In this document: piece after piece, positions 45,301-57,686 of the stretch
How positions within the stretch are numbered: the first letter of the stretch is position 1
How the letters are laid out: each line of letters opens with the position of its first letter
NCBI GenBank assembly: GCA_011009095.1
Contig: VTPC01000865.1
Location: forward strand, 1 to 64,000
DNA length: 64,000 nucleotides
Direction: 5' to 3'
DNA from: Ignelater luminosus
Lineage: Eukaryota > Arthropoda > Insecta > Coleoptera > Elateridae
Translations under genes and position numbers: made by a program
Notes under the pieces: model-generated
Databases searched by the model: none
What the model saw: only the letters and a program-made list of their open reading frames with translations
What the model was told of the DNA's origin: nothing

Positions 45301-48030
45301 TTTAGTTTTCTTTTTACTTTTTCATTTCTTAAGCGTTTTATTACTAAATAATTATAATAAAATAGCACACAGAATACTTATAACCGTTTTATTTACAATC
45401 AAGGAAATCAGTCTTAGTAAATCACGTAAAAGCCATAGAGTATAAACTTTCACAAAAGTAAAACCTTTTATTAGTGTTGTGGGAGTTATAATGAGTTTTT
45501 TTCTATTCATTTATTGATATAACACTGTTCTTTTACACATTTTACGTGCTATGACAGGTTTAAAAGTCCGTCAAATGTGTGTGTTCATACCTAGTTTAGC
45601 ACGCGATAATCCGTTCACTTAATTCGTAACACAGTTTAGTCGAGTTGAAAGCTATTAAAATTCACCCAAAGGCAGTTCCTCATTTTGATGTTATCATTAT
45701 GTAACTAAAACCGGGTTTCCTAGCAAAATTTTAATAAACTGGTGTGTTGCTTCTCATATTAAATTTAATTGATAGCAGAAATAGTGGAAATTGAAACTTG
45801 ACAACAAAGAAAGAAATGTTAATTGAAAGTCATTAAACAATGTTGAGCTTGAGAATGATCTTACAACAAAGTTTAATTATTATAATTACTTTCCAAGTTG
45901 GTAATTTAAATTTATCAATTAAACTAGAACGATAAAAGCAATTTAAAAAGGAAATCTACTAAAACTTAGAGAATGCAAAAAAGCCGATACGATTTCACTC
46001 ATCATTCTGTAAACGAGAAAACATACACGAATGCATTAAATTCTCTGCCTTAAAGATGTTGCCGACATAATTAGACCGTGAAATCTACAAGGACGCATTA
46101 ATAATTTATTTTTCCCACCAAATAAACATTGTGTGATCATGTTAGATTCTATTATATTATGATCATCTTTAAACTTTTACCTTTATGGTTTTAAAGGATG
46201 TGAAAATTTTATTTGATGTTTTTTTTTCTCCTTAATGGAATTACTAATTATGATGCGGATTTTATTTTTAATGCGTTAGAATTATTACACAGCAGTAGTT
46301 AGTTATATGTTAATTGTACGTGGCGTATCAAAAATTCTAATAAGATGTTCCTTCCTTGCCTTTAATGAAAAGATGTTAGTACTTTCTTCCGCTAAAAGTC
46401 GTACAGTCACGAATAAGGAACTTCAATTTTTTTTGCTGTTTTTACTTTCAGTGTTAACATACAAAGTTTACTATCTGTGTTATATAACGATGCGTAGTAC
46501 TTTCCTTTTTTTAGGCACCAAGTTTTTTAGTTCATCCTCTGTTTAAGTTGATATCGTTACATAAATTAAATATGAAAATGTTTTAACGAGCAGCCTATTA
46601 GTAAAACTATCTATAACCTCTAATAACGAGCATGTTACATAGATTATCGACCCTTTAAGGAATATTATTTTTTTTGTTTATAAATTTATTCGTCAAACAG
46701 ATTGTTAGAAAAATGGCGTTTGGAATATTTGTTTAGATATGCAGAAGAACTTTTAAACAGGCTGAACTTTGTTAGCTTGAAAAAACACCAAGAAGAGAAT
46801 GCAAACTAAAACAGTTTACCTCTGAAATTATTCACAATGAATTTTAGAACTATGCGGAAACTCGGTGTTAAAATAGAAAAAAAAACAAGCAGAGTTAGAT
46901 CAGATTTTTTTTTTATTCGTGTCTTATAGAACTACAAACTTAATTCTTAAGACAAACAACCACAAAACTCCATGTAAAGATTATGATGAGTCTTCTCTAG
47001 CGCTTTAAGTTTTTTTGAAAAGTACACAGATTGGAAGGATCTTTGAGTCCGTTGTCTTGAATTTCTGCAAATTCTCATCGAATTTTGATCAGATAACATT
47101 ATGTTCTTCTGCTACTGTCTCTGAATTATTTTAATTTCTTGCATCATTTTTTTCTAAGTCTTCTAATGGAGCTTCATTACCAAATTGTTATACATTATAT
47201 CACGCGGATAGAAACTGAAGAAAGCTTGATTGTAGTGTCTCACTCAAATAGTGTATGCTGTGTTGTGTCTGTTTGCAAAACCCACGTTCGTCAGAATTTA
47301 TTTCTTAATATCTTTGAGATAGTTAGCAAAACACCCATGATCCGTTAATAACTGGGTTATATGTAGTATCCATCTTTTGATATCTGGAAGCATTTCTTTT
47401 TTGGCCACCACGCCTTATTATCTAGCAGATTTTATCGTTCTTGCCACTTACGGATCATGACTCTTAAATATTTTAGACATTCTACAGTCTTGGCTTGTAT
47501 CATCAACTTCTACTATCATTTCTGCATTCTTTCTTCTAGCTACCAACGTGACCGCTTTGATATTATAAAAATCTGGTTACAGCTCATGAGCCATTCCTTT
47601 ATTCTATTTATTTATTAGCTTTATCAATCAGTCCATTAGTGTCGTTTCTCTAATCAGGATCGCGATATCGTAAGCCATGTAAGTAACTAGCTGCAATTAT
47701 TACTAGGTAATTTGAAAATCTCCTGTTAATGACTTTTTTGATTGTTCCTTTCCTGGGTGCACGGAGTTCTTAACATCAGTCGTCTTAAATCAATCTAATT
47801 CTATTTTCTAAAATCGAATTATCTGTTATTTGAATCTCGCCCTTTTATTTCAATTTCTTCTTTTCTTATTCTGCTCTTATCTAGCGAAAGTATTTAATAG
47901 ATAAATTGATCTATATTTATTGCCTTTTTAGGTTTCTATCAGCAGAACCAATAATCTGGGAAATTTCCGTTTAGATAGGCACTTATTCATCATTTATCTA
48001 ACTTACTTCTTCTTCTTGTCCTTCTCCCCT
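42311..48030. other. AT-rich intergenic stretch, no gene supported
   Basis: Only short unassigned open frames. A GC-richer patch at 44380-44600 has loosely repeated words (GGTCTAAAAGACC, CAACTGGTCCAAATCGTCC) but no clear unit. From about 47100 upward the minus strand may hold further remains of the gypsy element at 48.0-49.4 kb, but the motifs are too decayed to call. Confidence 0.4.
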
Positions 48031-48037
48031 TAAATTT

Positions 48038-49379
48038 CTACCGAGGCCTAAAAGATTGTCTAATTTTGTGCATTTCTATTGGTGTGGGGAAGTCTTTTAC
48101 TGCATGCAACCTTTGCACTACCGGTCGTATACTCGATTTTAAAAAGAAATTTAATTTTGACAACTTTAGAGTCAATCTTAAATTTTGTAAAACCTGTAAT
48201 AACTGTCTAAGTTTACAAAGTCTTTCGACTATAGTTTTGCTCAATATGTCAAAGATACTGAAACTATTTATTAATCCAGAAGATCACTTTTGCTTTTAAA
48301 AGTTTACTCAATAATTGCTGTACTGCTTTGCGTTTTACATAAGGTATATTGTTGTATTTGTTGGGAAAAGATTCTCAATAATCGCTTTTTTCTTCTCTTT
48401 GGCTGCTTTCAATTTCTTTTATCTTTTGAACCTTTTTAGTAACTAATTCGTTGGTTTCTTTGATTGGTTTATGCGCACTTCGACCAATAATCATAGCATA
48501 TTCTTTCACTTCGTTCGGTACGATTAATACCCTTACTTTCTTGCTATGGCATATAGTTCAGATTAATCTTTTGAGTAACACCTTCTTTCATTCTAACAAC
48601 ATCACTCCCTAAATCAATAAACGCCGTAGTAATTTTTTTATTTGTTTCCATCATTTTGTAATATTCGTCTTTGTTTTCTCTAGTTTTTATTTTATAAACT
48701 TTAGAAGTCGGTTCAGATAAGTCTACCTCACCTCTTTTGAGCATTTTAATTGTGCTCAAAGTAGACTTATCGTAAATTGTGTCATTTCCACCACAAATTT
48801 CTATTGCCTTTATACTTCACGACCTTGAGGTGGACAATGTCTATGCGTTCTTTTCGGTGTATTTTGCTGTCTTCTGTCCAAATTTATTACAGTGAGGTAA
48901 AAGCCATGTATTGCAACTCCCTGGGACTTAAAAAAGTATCCTTGACACAAAAGTGTGTGCTATGTAGAAAAGTTTCACTGTACAACCAAAACATTTTATT
49001 CCCAAACTGTTGGTTTGGCATTCGGCAGATAGATGCTAACTTTATGGCGTTCTTCTCTTTGGGATTACGTCAGTAAATTACGCTTTCGATTATTTTTGTA
49101 CGGACGTTTGAAACTTTTAATCTTTTGAGCCCTCCTAATATTACTGTTGATTTTTCTTTAAATTCCCAATTTTTAGATTTCATTCTTTACTTAATGGGAT
49201 AAGGCTTTATTTTGTAAGTTTTCTATAATAGTTACCTCTTTTACTGCACAATAGTGATCTTTAACCGTTTCATTCTCAAGCAGTTTTCTATGGGTCATTT
49301 GTCTGTAAACGTTGATAGTGTTAGCCTTAGTAAAAAATTTTCTCTTCGGGCCCTTCTTAAGGACCTGCCACAAGATCAT
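48038..49379 (-). mobile_element. Ty3/gypsy LTR-retrotransposon remnant (gag-protease-RT order)
   Basis: Three minus-strand fragments lie in the canonical order. Near 49191-49379: VYRQMTHRKLLENETVKDHY followed by AVKEV, like the gag segment with R-x-x-(x)E(S/T)VK(D/E)YY. Near 48544-48759: KITTAFIDLGSDVVRMKE, an aspartic-protease-like A-x-IDTGSD motif with the Thr replaced by Leu. Near 48038-48244: LRQLLQVLQNLRLTLKLSKL, then NFFLK and VKDFPTPIEMHKIRQ, the end of the reverse transcriptase (C/N-x-F...G...I..FP.P....(E/K)(V/I)RQF). The RT YxDD box, RNase H and integrase were not found, nor were LTRs. Dead element. Confidence 0.6.
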
Positions 49380-49399
49380 AATCAGATTCTCTTTCTGAC

Positions 49400-49820
49400 T
49401 AAATGGATAGTTTAGGTGTGCCCTTGAGTAATCTTTTCCCGAATATCAATTATTGTTTTTTGTTCTAATCCAGCAAGAAGAAACTTAGAAGGAAATTTTT
49501 TATTAAATACATGTTAATGAAACACCTCTGGAAAGGCAGTCAACAATTTATTGCATAATACTCAAAGTTCAATATTCTTTTTCCAGTTTGAAAATTTCAA
49601 AACAATTTCTTGTTTTGCTTATTTAGGAAATTGAGCAATCTTATTTTCTTGTTAACAGATTATGGTGATATAAAAAATTAAACATTGTCCAAACAGCCTT
49701 ACTAGCAGATAATAACACAGATGCCCAATTAGCAATTTGAAAAATAAAACTATAAGTTGTTTTAATTTAATCTGCCCCCATTACATTCTTTTCTGCTCAT
49801 TATATTGTTTATGGTAGTAA
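49400..49820. other. AT-rich intergenic stretch, no gene seen
   Basis: No exon, open frame or repeat boundary recognised between the gypsy remnant and the promoter of the 49919 gene. Confidence 0.5.
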
Positions 49821-49824
49821 ACAG

Positions 49825-49865
49825 TATAAATAACTCAATAAATATTTATGCTGCTATTGTCAAAT
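49825..49865 (+). promoter_or_regulatory. TATA box and initiator of the 49.9 kb gene
   Basis: TATAAATA at 49825-49832 is followed by TCAAAT at about 49860-49865, a spacing of about 35 bases, then 54 bases of leader to the ATG at 49919. Confidence 0.45.
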
Positions 49866-49918
49866 GATTATTATTACTTGAAGCAGTACTATTGGTTTGT
49901 TGCATTTAGGAGGTGAAT

Positions 49919-50847
49919 ATGATTATCAGTGTTAGCTTTTTAATACTTCTTATGCAGGTAATGGATGACTCAATTATTCAGAAATCGATTTAATTTAAAA
50001 TTGAGAATATTAGGGATTATACATAGTTTGTTTTAGGTCAAACTTGTCTATTTAGATATCGAGGATCAAGATGATTATGGCAAAAACTCTGAGCTTGGAG
50101 TACTTGCCCGGCTCGATTTAATAAATGCTCTTAAAATAGCCCTAAAGGATGCTAACCCCAAGCCAAGTGTATTTTACTTTCTGTGTAACTATTTTTGTTA
50201 GTGTAACACGTAGTATTTCAGAAGGAAGAACGCCTAGCAGCTGGTACTTTTGTAAAATTTTTGTCACGTTCAGTCAGCAATGAATACTTAGAAGCGTTTT
50301 ATTCGACACATACCTATCAGAAGGTTAATCAATTCGTTTCATTTTTAAATGCAATACGTTTCAATGGAAATCCAGACTCAAAAGTATGGTATGCAGCAGA
50401 GATTCTGGTAAAGTAAGCTAAAAATATAAATCAAGTTTGAATATTATTTAAACTAATTGTCTGTTTGTAAGTATGATCAAAACAAAGACGAGTGAAAACG
50501 ATATTGAGCAAAAGCGCCAGAGAATGAAGAGAGTTGAAAAAGTTGCACGAACTACAAAAATATTTCATCATTCTCCTCGGCAGCCTGTGGATATTGTGAA
50601 GATGTACCAAGAGTCCGATGAGCCTTACAATTTAAAAGAATTAATAGATAGAGTTGCACAAATTTACAACACAAGGAAAAATACTAATTTAAAGAAGTTT
50701 GGACGTTTGCTGACTTTAATACTTGATTCAATATTTAAAAAGTTTCACCAGAAATTAGAAAAAAAAATTTGTAAAACCGAAGATGTAGACAAGAGCTTAT
50801 GGAAGAGAAACGATTGTTTAAGGAGGCATCGATACTTGAAGGCTTAA
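49919..50847 (+). CDS. Unrecognised 245-residue secreted protein (4 exons)
   Basis: Exons 49919-49957, 50037-50168, 50222-50412 and 50472-50847. The introns are short (53-79 bases) with GTAATG/TAG, GTATTT/CAG and GTAAGC/AAG borders. Phases close exactly into 246 codons. The start MIISVSFLILLMQVKLVYL is a hydrophobic signal peptide, likely cut before DIEDQDD. The mature chain is helical in character: DLINALKIALKDANPKPS at about 47-57, FVKFLSRSVSNEYLEAFY in exon 3, then a Lys/Arg-rich segment (EQKRQRMKRVEKVARTTK), and amphipathic helices (LKELIDRVAQIYNTRK, FGRLLTLILDSIFKKFHQKL). It has one cysteine in IxxCK and one in DCLRR near the end. I do not recognise a family. Secretion and a helical fold are all that can be inferred; a binding protein or effector-like role would be speculation. 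Confidence 0.75.
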
Positions 50848-50909
50848 TAATCTTCAAAGATATTTCTAAAGTTAGACTCAAATAATATTTACATTTGTTT
50901 ATTTGAACA

Positions 50910-50915
50910 AATAAA
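50910..50915 (+). terminator. Poly(A) signal AATAAA
   Basis: AATAAA about 63 bases after the stop codon at 50847, within ACAAATAAAAATTTC. The distance is typical for a short 3' UTR. Confidence 0.65.
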
Positions 50916-50949
50916 AATTTCAATTTTAATAGTTCTGCAGTTTATTAAC

Positions 50950-52950
50950 TCTGAGAATAATAACAACGATCTGGTAGGTACGACACATTTCTGAAAATAA
51001 ATGTTTAAGAATTATCATGTAACTATACCTGACATGTAGAGATGAATCGCTTTTAAGTTACATAAAAAATCATCGCACCAGCAACGCACTTTCTTTTTAA
51101 ATTTCGTCTTTATTTGCAGACATCAATGTACTTTAATATGAAGTTATTCCTGAATCTTTTATTCGATTTATTATATTAGGCATCGCAAATGTTTGTAAGC
51201 ATAAGATTACGAACCAAATAAGGTTATGTTGTACAAAAACATTATAATAATATCTCTACTGCAAATACCTTTAAAGAAAGTAAAACCAAAAATATTATTT
51301 TCTAAATTATTTTAATGAATAATGATTCGTTTGCAGTAAACATACAAGACAAGAAATTAAACAACAGTTTTTATTAACTTGACCTTAACCTCAACCTACT
51401 ACATACTACAAAATCAATGATTTCTCTCAGCACTACTGAATTTATTAATTTTATTATTCATGTTTTCAAGATCTTCATTTTAGTTTCAAATTAAAATATG
51501 TAATTATATGCCGAACTAGAAATAGCTTGTGTATTGGAATAGCTACAGAGTTTTCTCTTTCTACTAATTAATGTAAAGTGTACGAGTTTTAGTCACGCAC
51601 AATTGGGTACCAATTTATTGTAATTCGAAGAAACTTAATTTTAAAACTATAAAGAACCAATTGAATTATTATTTATTAAAATATTCCTAACTCTTTAAAG
51701 AGAATGTGCATACTTTGCAAGTTTTCTGGAGAGAAGCAGTACGTTTTTGAGTTTGCCTCTTGCATATGATCAATCAGAAACTCTTAAAGTAACACTGATG
51801 GAAATGTAGAACAATACAGTGGCTGATTTTAAATAAATTGTAATGAAGAACCCTTGAGATGTTTTAAAAAACGTTTATTTGAGTAGTAAAAGCTTAAATA
51901 ATTATAAATTATGGAACTTAAATACAAAGAAGATAGTAAGTATGTAGTACTTGAAGAAGCCAAAGTTAGTTTGAAGATAAATAGGATAAGTAAACAAATT
52001 AATATTCGAGACACAAGAAAATACAATACAAGATAAACCAAATGAAAAAACAAGAAAATCAATCAAAAATCAAAAAAAATATAAAAGTGAAAATTTACGA
52101 CAACTTGAAAGAAGAAAATTAAAAGATCTATTGGATATTGAAGATTCTATCATTCATTAAGTTTTTAAAAATAAGGCAGAACAAGTCCAAAAATTAATCT
52201 TCAAGATCAAAATGGACTGGAAGAAGAAACAAATAATACAAAATGAAAATCAGATCGAATGGATGCGACAGCAAAAAATAGAAGAGTTATTCAAGAGAGT
52301 CAATAGCAAAGGATAAGAAGATTTCAATTATTTACTCAGCTTTTAAAAATAAAACAAGTCTAAAAATTAATCTTCAAGATTAAAATTAAAATAATGCAAA
52401 ATAAAAATCGAGAAATGTAAAAATAACAAAAAAGAAGATTTTAGGGTAATTCAGAAGAAGAAAATCGAAAAAACTATTTTCAATCAAGGTGATGCAATGG
52501 TAAGTTATCAAGAAGCTATCAAAATGGGTTAGATAGCAAACAAAGATGGAAGTAACACAAACGAGAGAAAAGTAAAAGATAAGAATATTTCAATAAGTCA
52601 TTGCGATTTTAAAAATGAAACAGAACAATTATAAATATTATTCAAGACCAAAATAAACAGAAACAATAAATAAATAACACAAGCTGAAGACCAAATCAAA
52701 GAACAAAAATTTGAAATGAAAATTGAAAAATATGGAAGTGAAAACCTAAGACAAATAATTTCCTGTGTTGTGCCCTTTTGTTGGGCCTCCATCCAAGTCT
52801 CTTTCAACTGCCTTAATTGTTTTTGCCTTATGGTTTAATCTATGGGTTTCACTCCTAGTTGGGTTTTAGACGTTTTGTGTCTCTTCCTATCTGTCCTTTC
52901 TTTTTCCTAAAAATGTTGATTTTATGATGTTGATTATCTGTTCTAAGTTT
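50950..52950. other. AT-rich stretch with a second purine-rich tract
   Basis: From about 51860 to 52770 the plus strand is A/G-rich and T-poor, like 15550-16480. Readings such as MELKYKEDSKYVVLEEAKVS near 51911 and QIEWMRQQKIEELFKRVNS near 52250 suggest a decayed Lys/Glu-rich coiled-coil coding sequence. Stops are frequent. No other feature was recognised. Confidence 0.35.
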
Positions 52951-52959
52951 TTTATCTTT

Positions 52960-53700
52960 TCGTCTACCTCTTTCCCACCTTTTTTATGGTATTGCGTAAC
53001 ACATAACACACCGAAGCTTGTCTCAGATTTTTTGTTATGTGATCTGCATTGCATTTATTATACTTGGTATAGCCTCTTTGCTGTCCAAGAAGCATAGACA
53101 GCACTTTTAAGTTTCCACATAAGATCCACCCATGTTCGTTGTATTTAACTGTAGAGAGAACCATAATCCTCCAGTGAAGCGCACTTGTTACTATTGTGAA
53201 GTAGCACTGCTTTCAAACTCCTTTTAAATGAACCAAATAAAAAGGCTCCATTCACTTGGGTCATATTAAATTTTGATCATAGACATAAAACCGGGAACGT
53301 CAGTGCAGTAAACCAACTCACCATCCTGAGGAAAGTAAGGAACAAAATTCTCTCTCTCTTTCTCACTGTTCCTGTACCAAGCAAAAGAGGTTCCTGGGGC
53401 TAGCAGATTTTTGTCTTTTAATCTGGAACTTGACAACTGAGCAGAGTCTTTTGGTAGACCCAGATCCCGAACTAAGTCGTTTAATTCTGTCTGTGTGAAG
53501 AATTTTCTAGAGTATTTAAATTCTCAAGAGAGTCCAGTACAGAGACTTTAGGTCTATGAGGAATGGGGCGGGTTGTTGAAAGGAGGTTTGGGTAAGAAAT
53601 GTCCCTCTTATTTTTCAGGTTGAATTTCTGAACATTACAAGAAAAGAAGTGGCAATTATCACCGTGGTTTCGTGGTTCTTTCAAATAGGCCTTTCAGGTC
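52960..53700 (-). pseudogene. Remnant of a multi-copy metazoan protein family of unknown function
   Basis: Minus-strand readings, in order and across frames: CHFFSCNVQKFNLKNKRDIS and YPNLLSTTRPIPHRPKVSV near 53500-53670; LVRDLGLPKDSAQ, then KDKNLLAPGTSFAWYRNRE near 53360-53470; LKAVLLHNSNK near 53190-53220; and VKYNEHGWILCGNLKVLSM, then LLGQQRGYTKY near 53060-53150. I recall intact relatives in insects and cnidarians with CYFC, YPNLPSAIRPIPH and LGLQGGYTKYPCFLCLW blocks, occurring in many copies per genome. Here frames shift and stops interrupt, and the copy ends after GGYTKY. It is probably transposon-associated. Confidence 0.6.
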
Positions 53701-53709
53701 AGAATGAGT

Positions 53710-56700
53710 GTTTGTTGATTTGACACCACTGCCTAAGCCACTCCAGACAAACAGAGCAAACTTTATGAGGAGCCTGACTAAAATGGTCAATTATTAAAAC
53801 AAAGCTATGTATTGCTGTAGAAAATGATCAATAATCTTTATACAGGGCGTCCTATAACCAGATGGTCGTAGCTTAAACACGTGTTGGTCTGGTCATTTTA
53901 AGTCGAAAAAAAGGGTATCAATACATTAGTTTTTATAAATAAAAAAGTTTAACGCAATTGCAGGAGTTGTCCCTGTTCTGTCTCTATGTACAATTCAGCT
54001 CTACGTACATTGGAGAAGACAGATTTTTAAAGAGTGCCAACACAACACGAATGGATGCACTTGCAGTCATAATTCTTAAAATTAGTTCATCCTTATTGTA
54101 TGACTGTTCTGCACACACTATACTCTTGATATGTTCCTAGAGATAGTAGCGAAAAAGACTAATGCCAGATGATTACGATGGACAAGGAACTGTGCTTGCT
54201 CTTACTAAAATGACTTTGTGCACCTTCTTGAATTCTTATCAAGCAGAATTCTAGTAAACAATTTGTGCAAAACCGTTTGATATGCTTGCTACGCTTTTGA
54301 CCTCGTAACTAGCAATCTAAAATAGCACGTGTATGGTTTATTTTTATTGGGTTCTGCGGTGATAATTTATTATTTTTATGGTAAATTAAAATTTAGACAT
54401 TTTTAAAGAAATATTTTTCAAAACCTATGTATTTTTTTCTTGTACTAAAAGAGTATCTTGCTTGGCGCAAAATTATCGCTTTTCTACCATGACTAAAATA
54501 GTCACTGAACCATTACAACTATGTAATTGTAAGACGTTAACAGATCTATTTTACTTGTGAGTATAATAAATTTGCTCTCTTTAAATTTAACAAATTTATG
54601 TGTTACTAAAAATTCAATTGTTAAAGCTTTTATATATTTTCTTTTAATCTGTTTTCTTTCTGGTTAAATGCACTCTGTTTTATATGCAATATAATGCCAG
54701 TTATATAAATAAATATTATAAAAACATTGGAGTACTATTCTCTATTTTCGTTTCTTAAAAACAACAAATATTTGTACTTCCCTTTGAAGATTTAAAACAC
54801 GCACTTATAAAAAGTAAAAGTAAACAGTAATAAATTTTCATAGAGAAACTTCACAGGCAGACGCACACGCATAAATTGCTTTGGGAAAAAAAATGAGTTA
54901 CGTGAAGGTAAATTGACTTCTCAATTGGTATAGTATTAATTACTTCCTGATGAATATGTTAACTTTAGGTTCATGTCTATAGTCTACTGCTAATATAGCA
55001 ATTAATACTTGTTAGTACATGTATGTAAGATGTTCATTAAAAAGGGAAATCGCGCTGAACGTCTTTTAACAAACACTAAAACTTCAAGAAGACGCTTCGA
55101 ATCTCTGAAACTCTGATAGTGGCTGCTGTATTAGGATGCTTACTATTTCACAAATTACTATACCTAATGGTTATTCAGTTTAGTAAAAACAGTTCCTTTT
55201 AGATTTTAGGATGCATCGTATCTGGGTAAAATGGTTTTGATGGTTTTTCGAAATATTCATTTTCTTGGTAAAAGTGACTAATTCTAACTTTGATTTAAGA
55301 ATCTGCTTTTGATTTATGTTTTACTAAAAATCTCCTATTAGACATTTTGGTAAACAATGTCAAATAGAAACAGTTTGACAAATAGCAAACTCTTGTAGTT
55401 TCCAGTTATGAGATTTTTGAGAAGTTCTAGAGCTTGGTATCATAAGCAACAACTCAATCTTCATTTTCTAAACTATCAAAGCTGCAGTGACGGACTAGCC
55501 TCCAAGGGGATAGTTCGAAGGATCATGAACAATATCTGGACAGGCAAAAGAATATTGTAATGTTGTACCAGACAGGGTTGCAGTACAGCATGAGCACCGG
55601 AATTTCAATTGAGATGTTTATTTCAAGATTAAGCAATTTTCACATTACTAATTTCTTTTGCTTTAACGTCTATTAACTTTGACAAAGCTTGCTTCTGATC
55701 TCTTTGGCAAGAAATGCAGTCAAATTACATTTTGTAAACAGTTCAACAGAGGAATAATACTCGATTGAGTAAAACTAGGTAAGTCCGAAATTGTCACTGC
55801 ACTGTTTCTAAAGGAATGTCAACATCTTCAAAGTGATTATGGAAGATTATGCAACAAATTTTTATTTTGGTTATAGCAAAAAGTGTTGTGATTAAGTTAA
55901 GATAAGAGACAACTTCAACATAATTCAATCTCCTGTTAAATATAAGCCAAACTTTCTCTCCTTGGAACAAGTTTCTTAGAAATATGGCTGTATTTCTAAC
56001 AAAGTAAGTGCAATGAATTTAAAATATACCTCCTTTGGAAAAGGAGAAGAAATGAAACTTTGCTGTCTTACTTGGTGTTTACCCAACTTTTACTGATTTC
56101 TGTTTTGTCTTGATATATAGTATAGTTTTTCTAATATAATTTTAGTCAAAATCTTTCTATGAAAAATGAAACATATCAATTGATCAAGTTCTACTTTGTG
56201 CTAGATAACTCTTTAGACCCAAAAGAAAAAAGATATAGACAGAATCCGCTGTTAAACACTTTTTGGCAAAAATTTCTAAGAGGATTCTGTACTTTGTTAA
56301 CCTTTTGATACTTTTTACAATACCCCCATGCAATTTTGAAAACTGTAAGACAGACAATTAAACTGCTGCAAATTTTGGAATTTGGTTGCCTTGGGAAGGC
56401 TTTACTCCAAATGAGTCTTCAGCAAGTTTAATAGCAAATTCCATAAAAATGTTCTTTTATTGGTTATAATCTCTTGTACAAACTTCTGTATAAGTTAATG
56501 CAAATGAAGACAGCCATATAACTAGCTTTTTATGAGACATTGCAAAAAGCACTTTAAACATAAAGATTAAAAGCATGAGAATTGTTGACATGACATTCTA
56601 GATGATACTAATTGTGCTGAATTGATTAGAATTTTTGGTTGCCGTTTGTTGGTAACATTGTAAGATCAATATTAATACCTTCTGCTGTTATGTCTGAGAA

Positions 56701-57280
56701 CACATTTTCCACCAAAACAAAGAGAACTCGAGAAAGCCAAAAAAACAACTAGTTAAGGTTACCCATTAGCAGTTAATACTGGTTTTGTGTTAATGCAACA
56801 AATAATTTCCTTGATAAATTGATTTTGCTGCATCCCGTATAAAAAACTCAACAAAGAGTAATGACAAATTAGTTCTTTAAATTTAATCAGAAGAATGAAA
56901 ATAGTCGACATAGCCACTAACAAAGAGAAAAATTTACGTTCTCACTCATTATTTAGCTACAAGAGCAGTTCATGTCGATTATTTAAATTACACTGGAGTC
57001 TCCCGCATTTCTTTTTTTAATCGGAAATAAATTATTTTATCATTATGTTACAAAGTTTGAGAACTTCAGGCGATTAATCATCAGCGTTCATTAAAACTTA
57101 CCATTATTAGAATAAAATATATGGAAAGCGAAAGGAATAAAGATTTGACGAGCCTACAATTTATTAATTTCCCGTAAAGTATCATTTGAATAGAGAATAT
57201 ATACCCATATTGTCTAGAAAGTTCCTATAGTGTTCGGTATGTCAAAGGGTTACTTCATCGTCTGTGCAATGAAGTGAAAG
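53710..57280. other. AT-rich intergenic stretch, no gene supported
   Basis: A transposon-end-like TATACAGGGCGTC lies at 53839-53851 with no partner found. The stretch 55100-56760 has scattered coding-like words in several frames but no identifiable family. The patch at 57320-57590 is GC-richer and open on the minus strand for 89 codons, but it runs across the TATA box of the next gene and matches nothing I know. Confidence 0.4.
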
Positions 57281-57580
57281 GAAATGCGCGCGATTTAAAC
57301 TTTCTTTCTCGATGTAATATTTCATACATTACCATCTGGCTGGAGGGGCGCTGATCGTTTTTTCTCTCTTCTGCAAGCAGATGAAGAGGAAAGCTGGTAC
57401 TCAGGTTCAAGAGCAATGCCAGTTTCCATGTTGTTCATTGACTTTTCTCTTTCACTCTTTGATGCGAATATTTTAACACTCTGGGTCACGGCCAAATGAA
57501 ACTCCCGCCATAACATGTAACCCCACCGCATGGGAATATTGTCATACAACAATTGCAAGACGTTTAAGAGAGATTCTCGA

Positions 57581-57608
57581 TATAAAATCACTGATTTGGG
57601 GTACAGTT
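57581..57608 (+). promoter_or_regulatory. TATA box and initiator of the large glycine-rich gene
   Basis: TATAAAA at 57581-57587 within CGATATAAAATC, with an initiator-like TACAGTT at about 57602-57608. The ATG at 57687 follows about 80 bases later. Confidence 0.6.
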
Positions 57609-57686
57609 ATTGCATTCCGACGACGTAAAGCAACAAAGAAGCATCTTCTTGTTGTTTTTATAAATTAACTGGAAGTCCGGGTAACA

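Noticed and set aside
57322-57591. 89-codon minus-strand open frame upstream of the large glycine-rich gene
   Set aside because: It overlaps the TATA box and leader of that gene, has no recognisable domain and is probably a by-product of local GC content.
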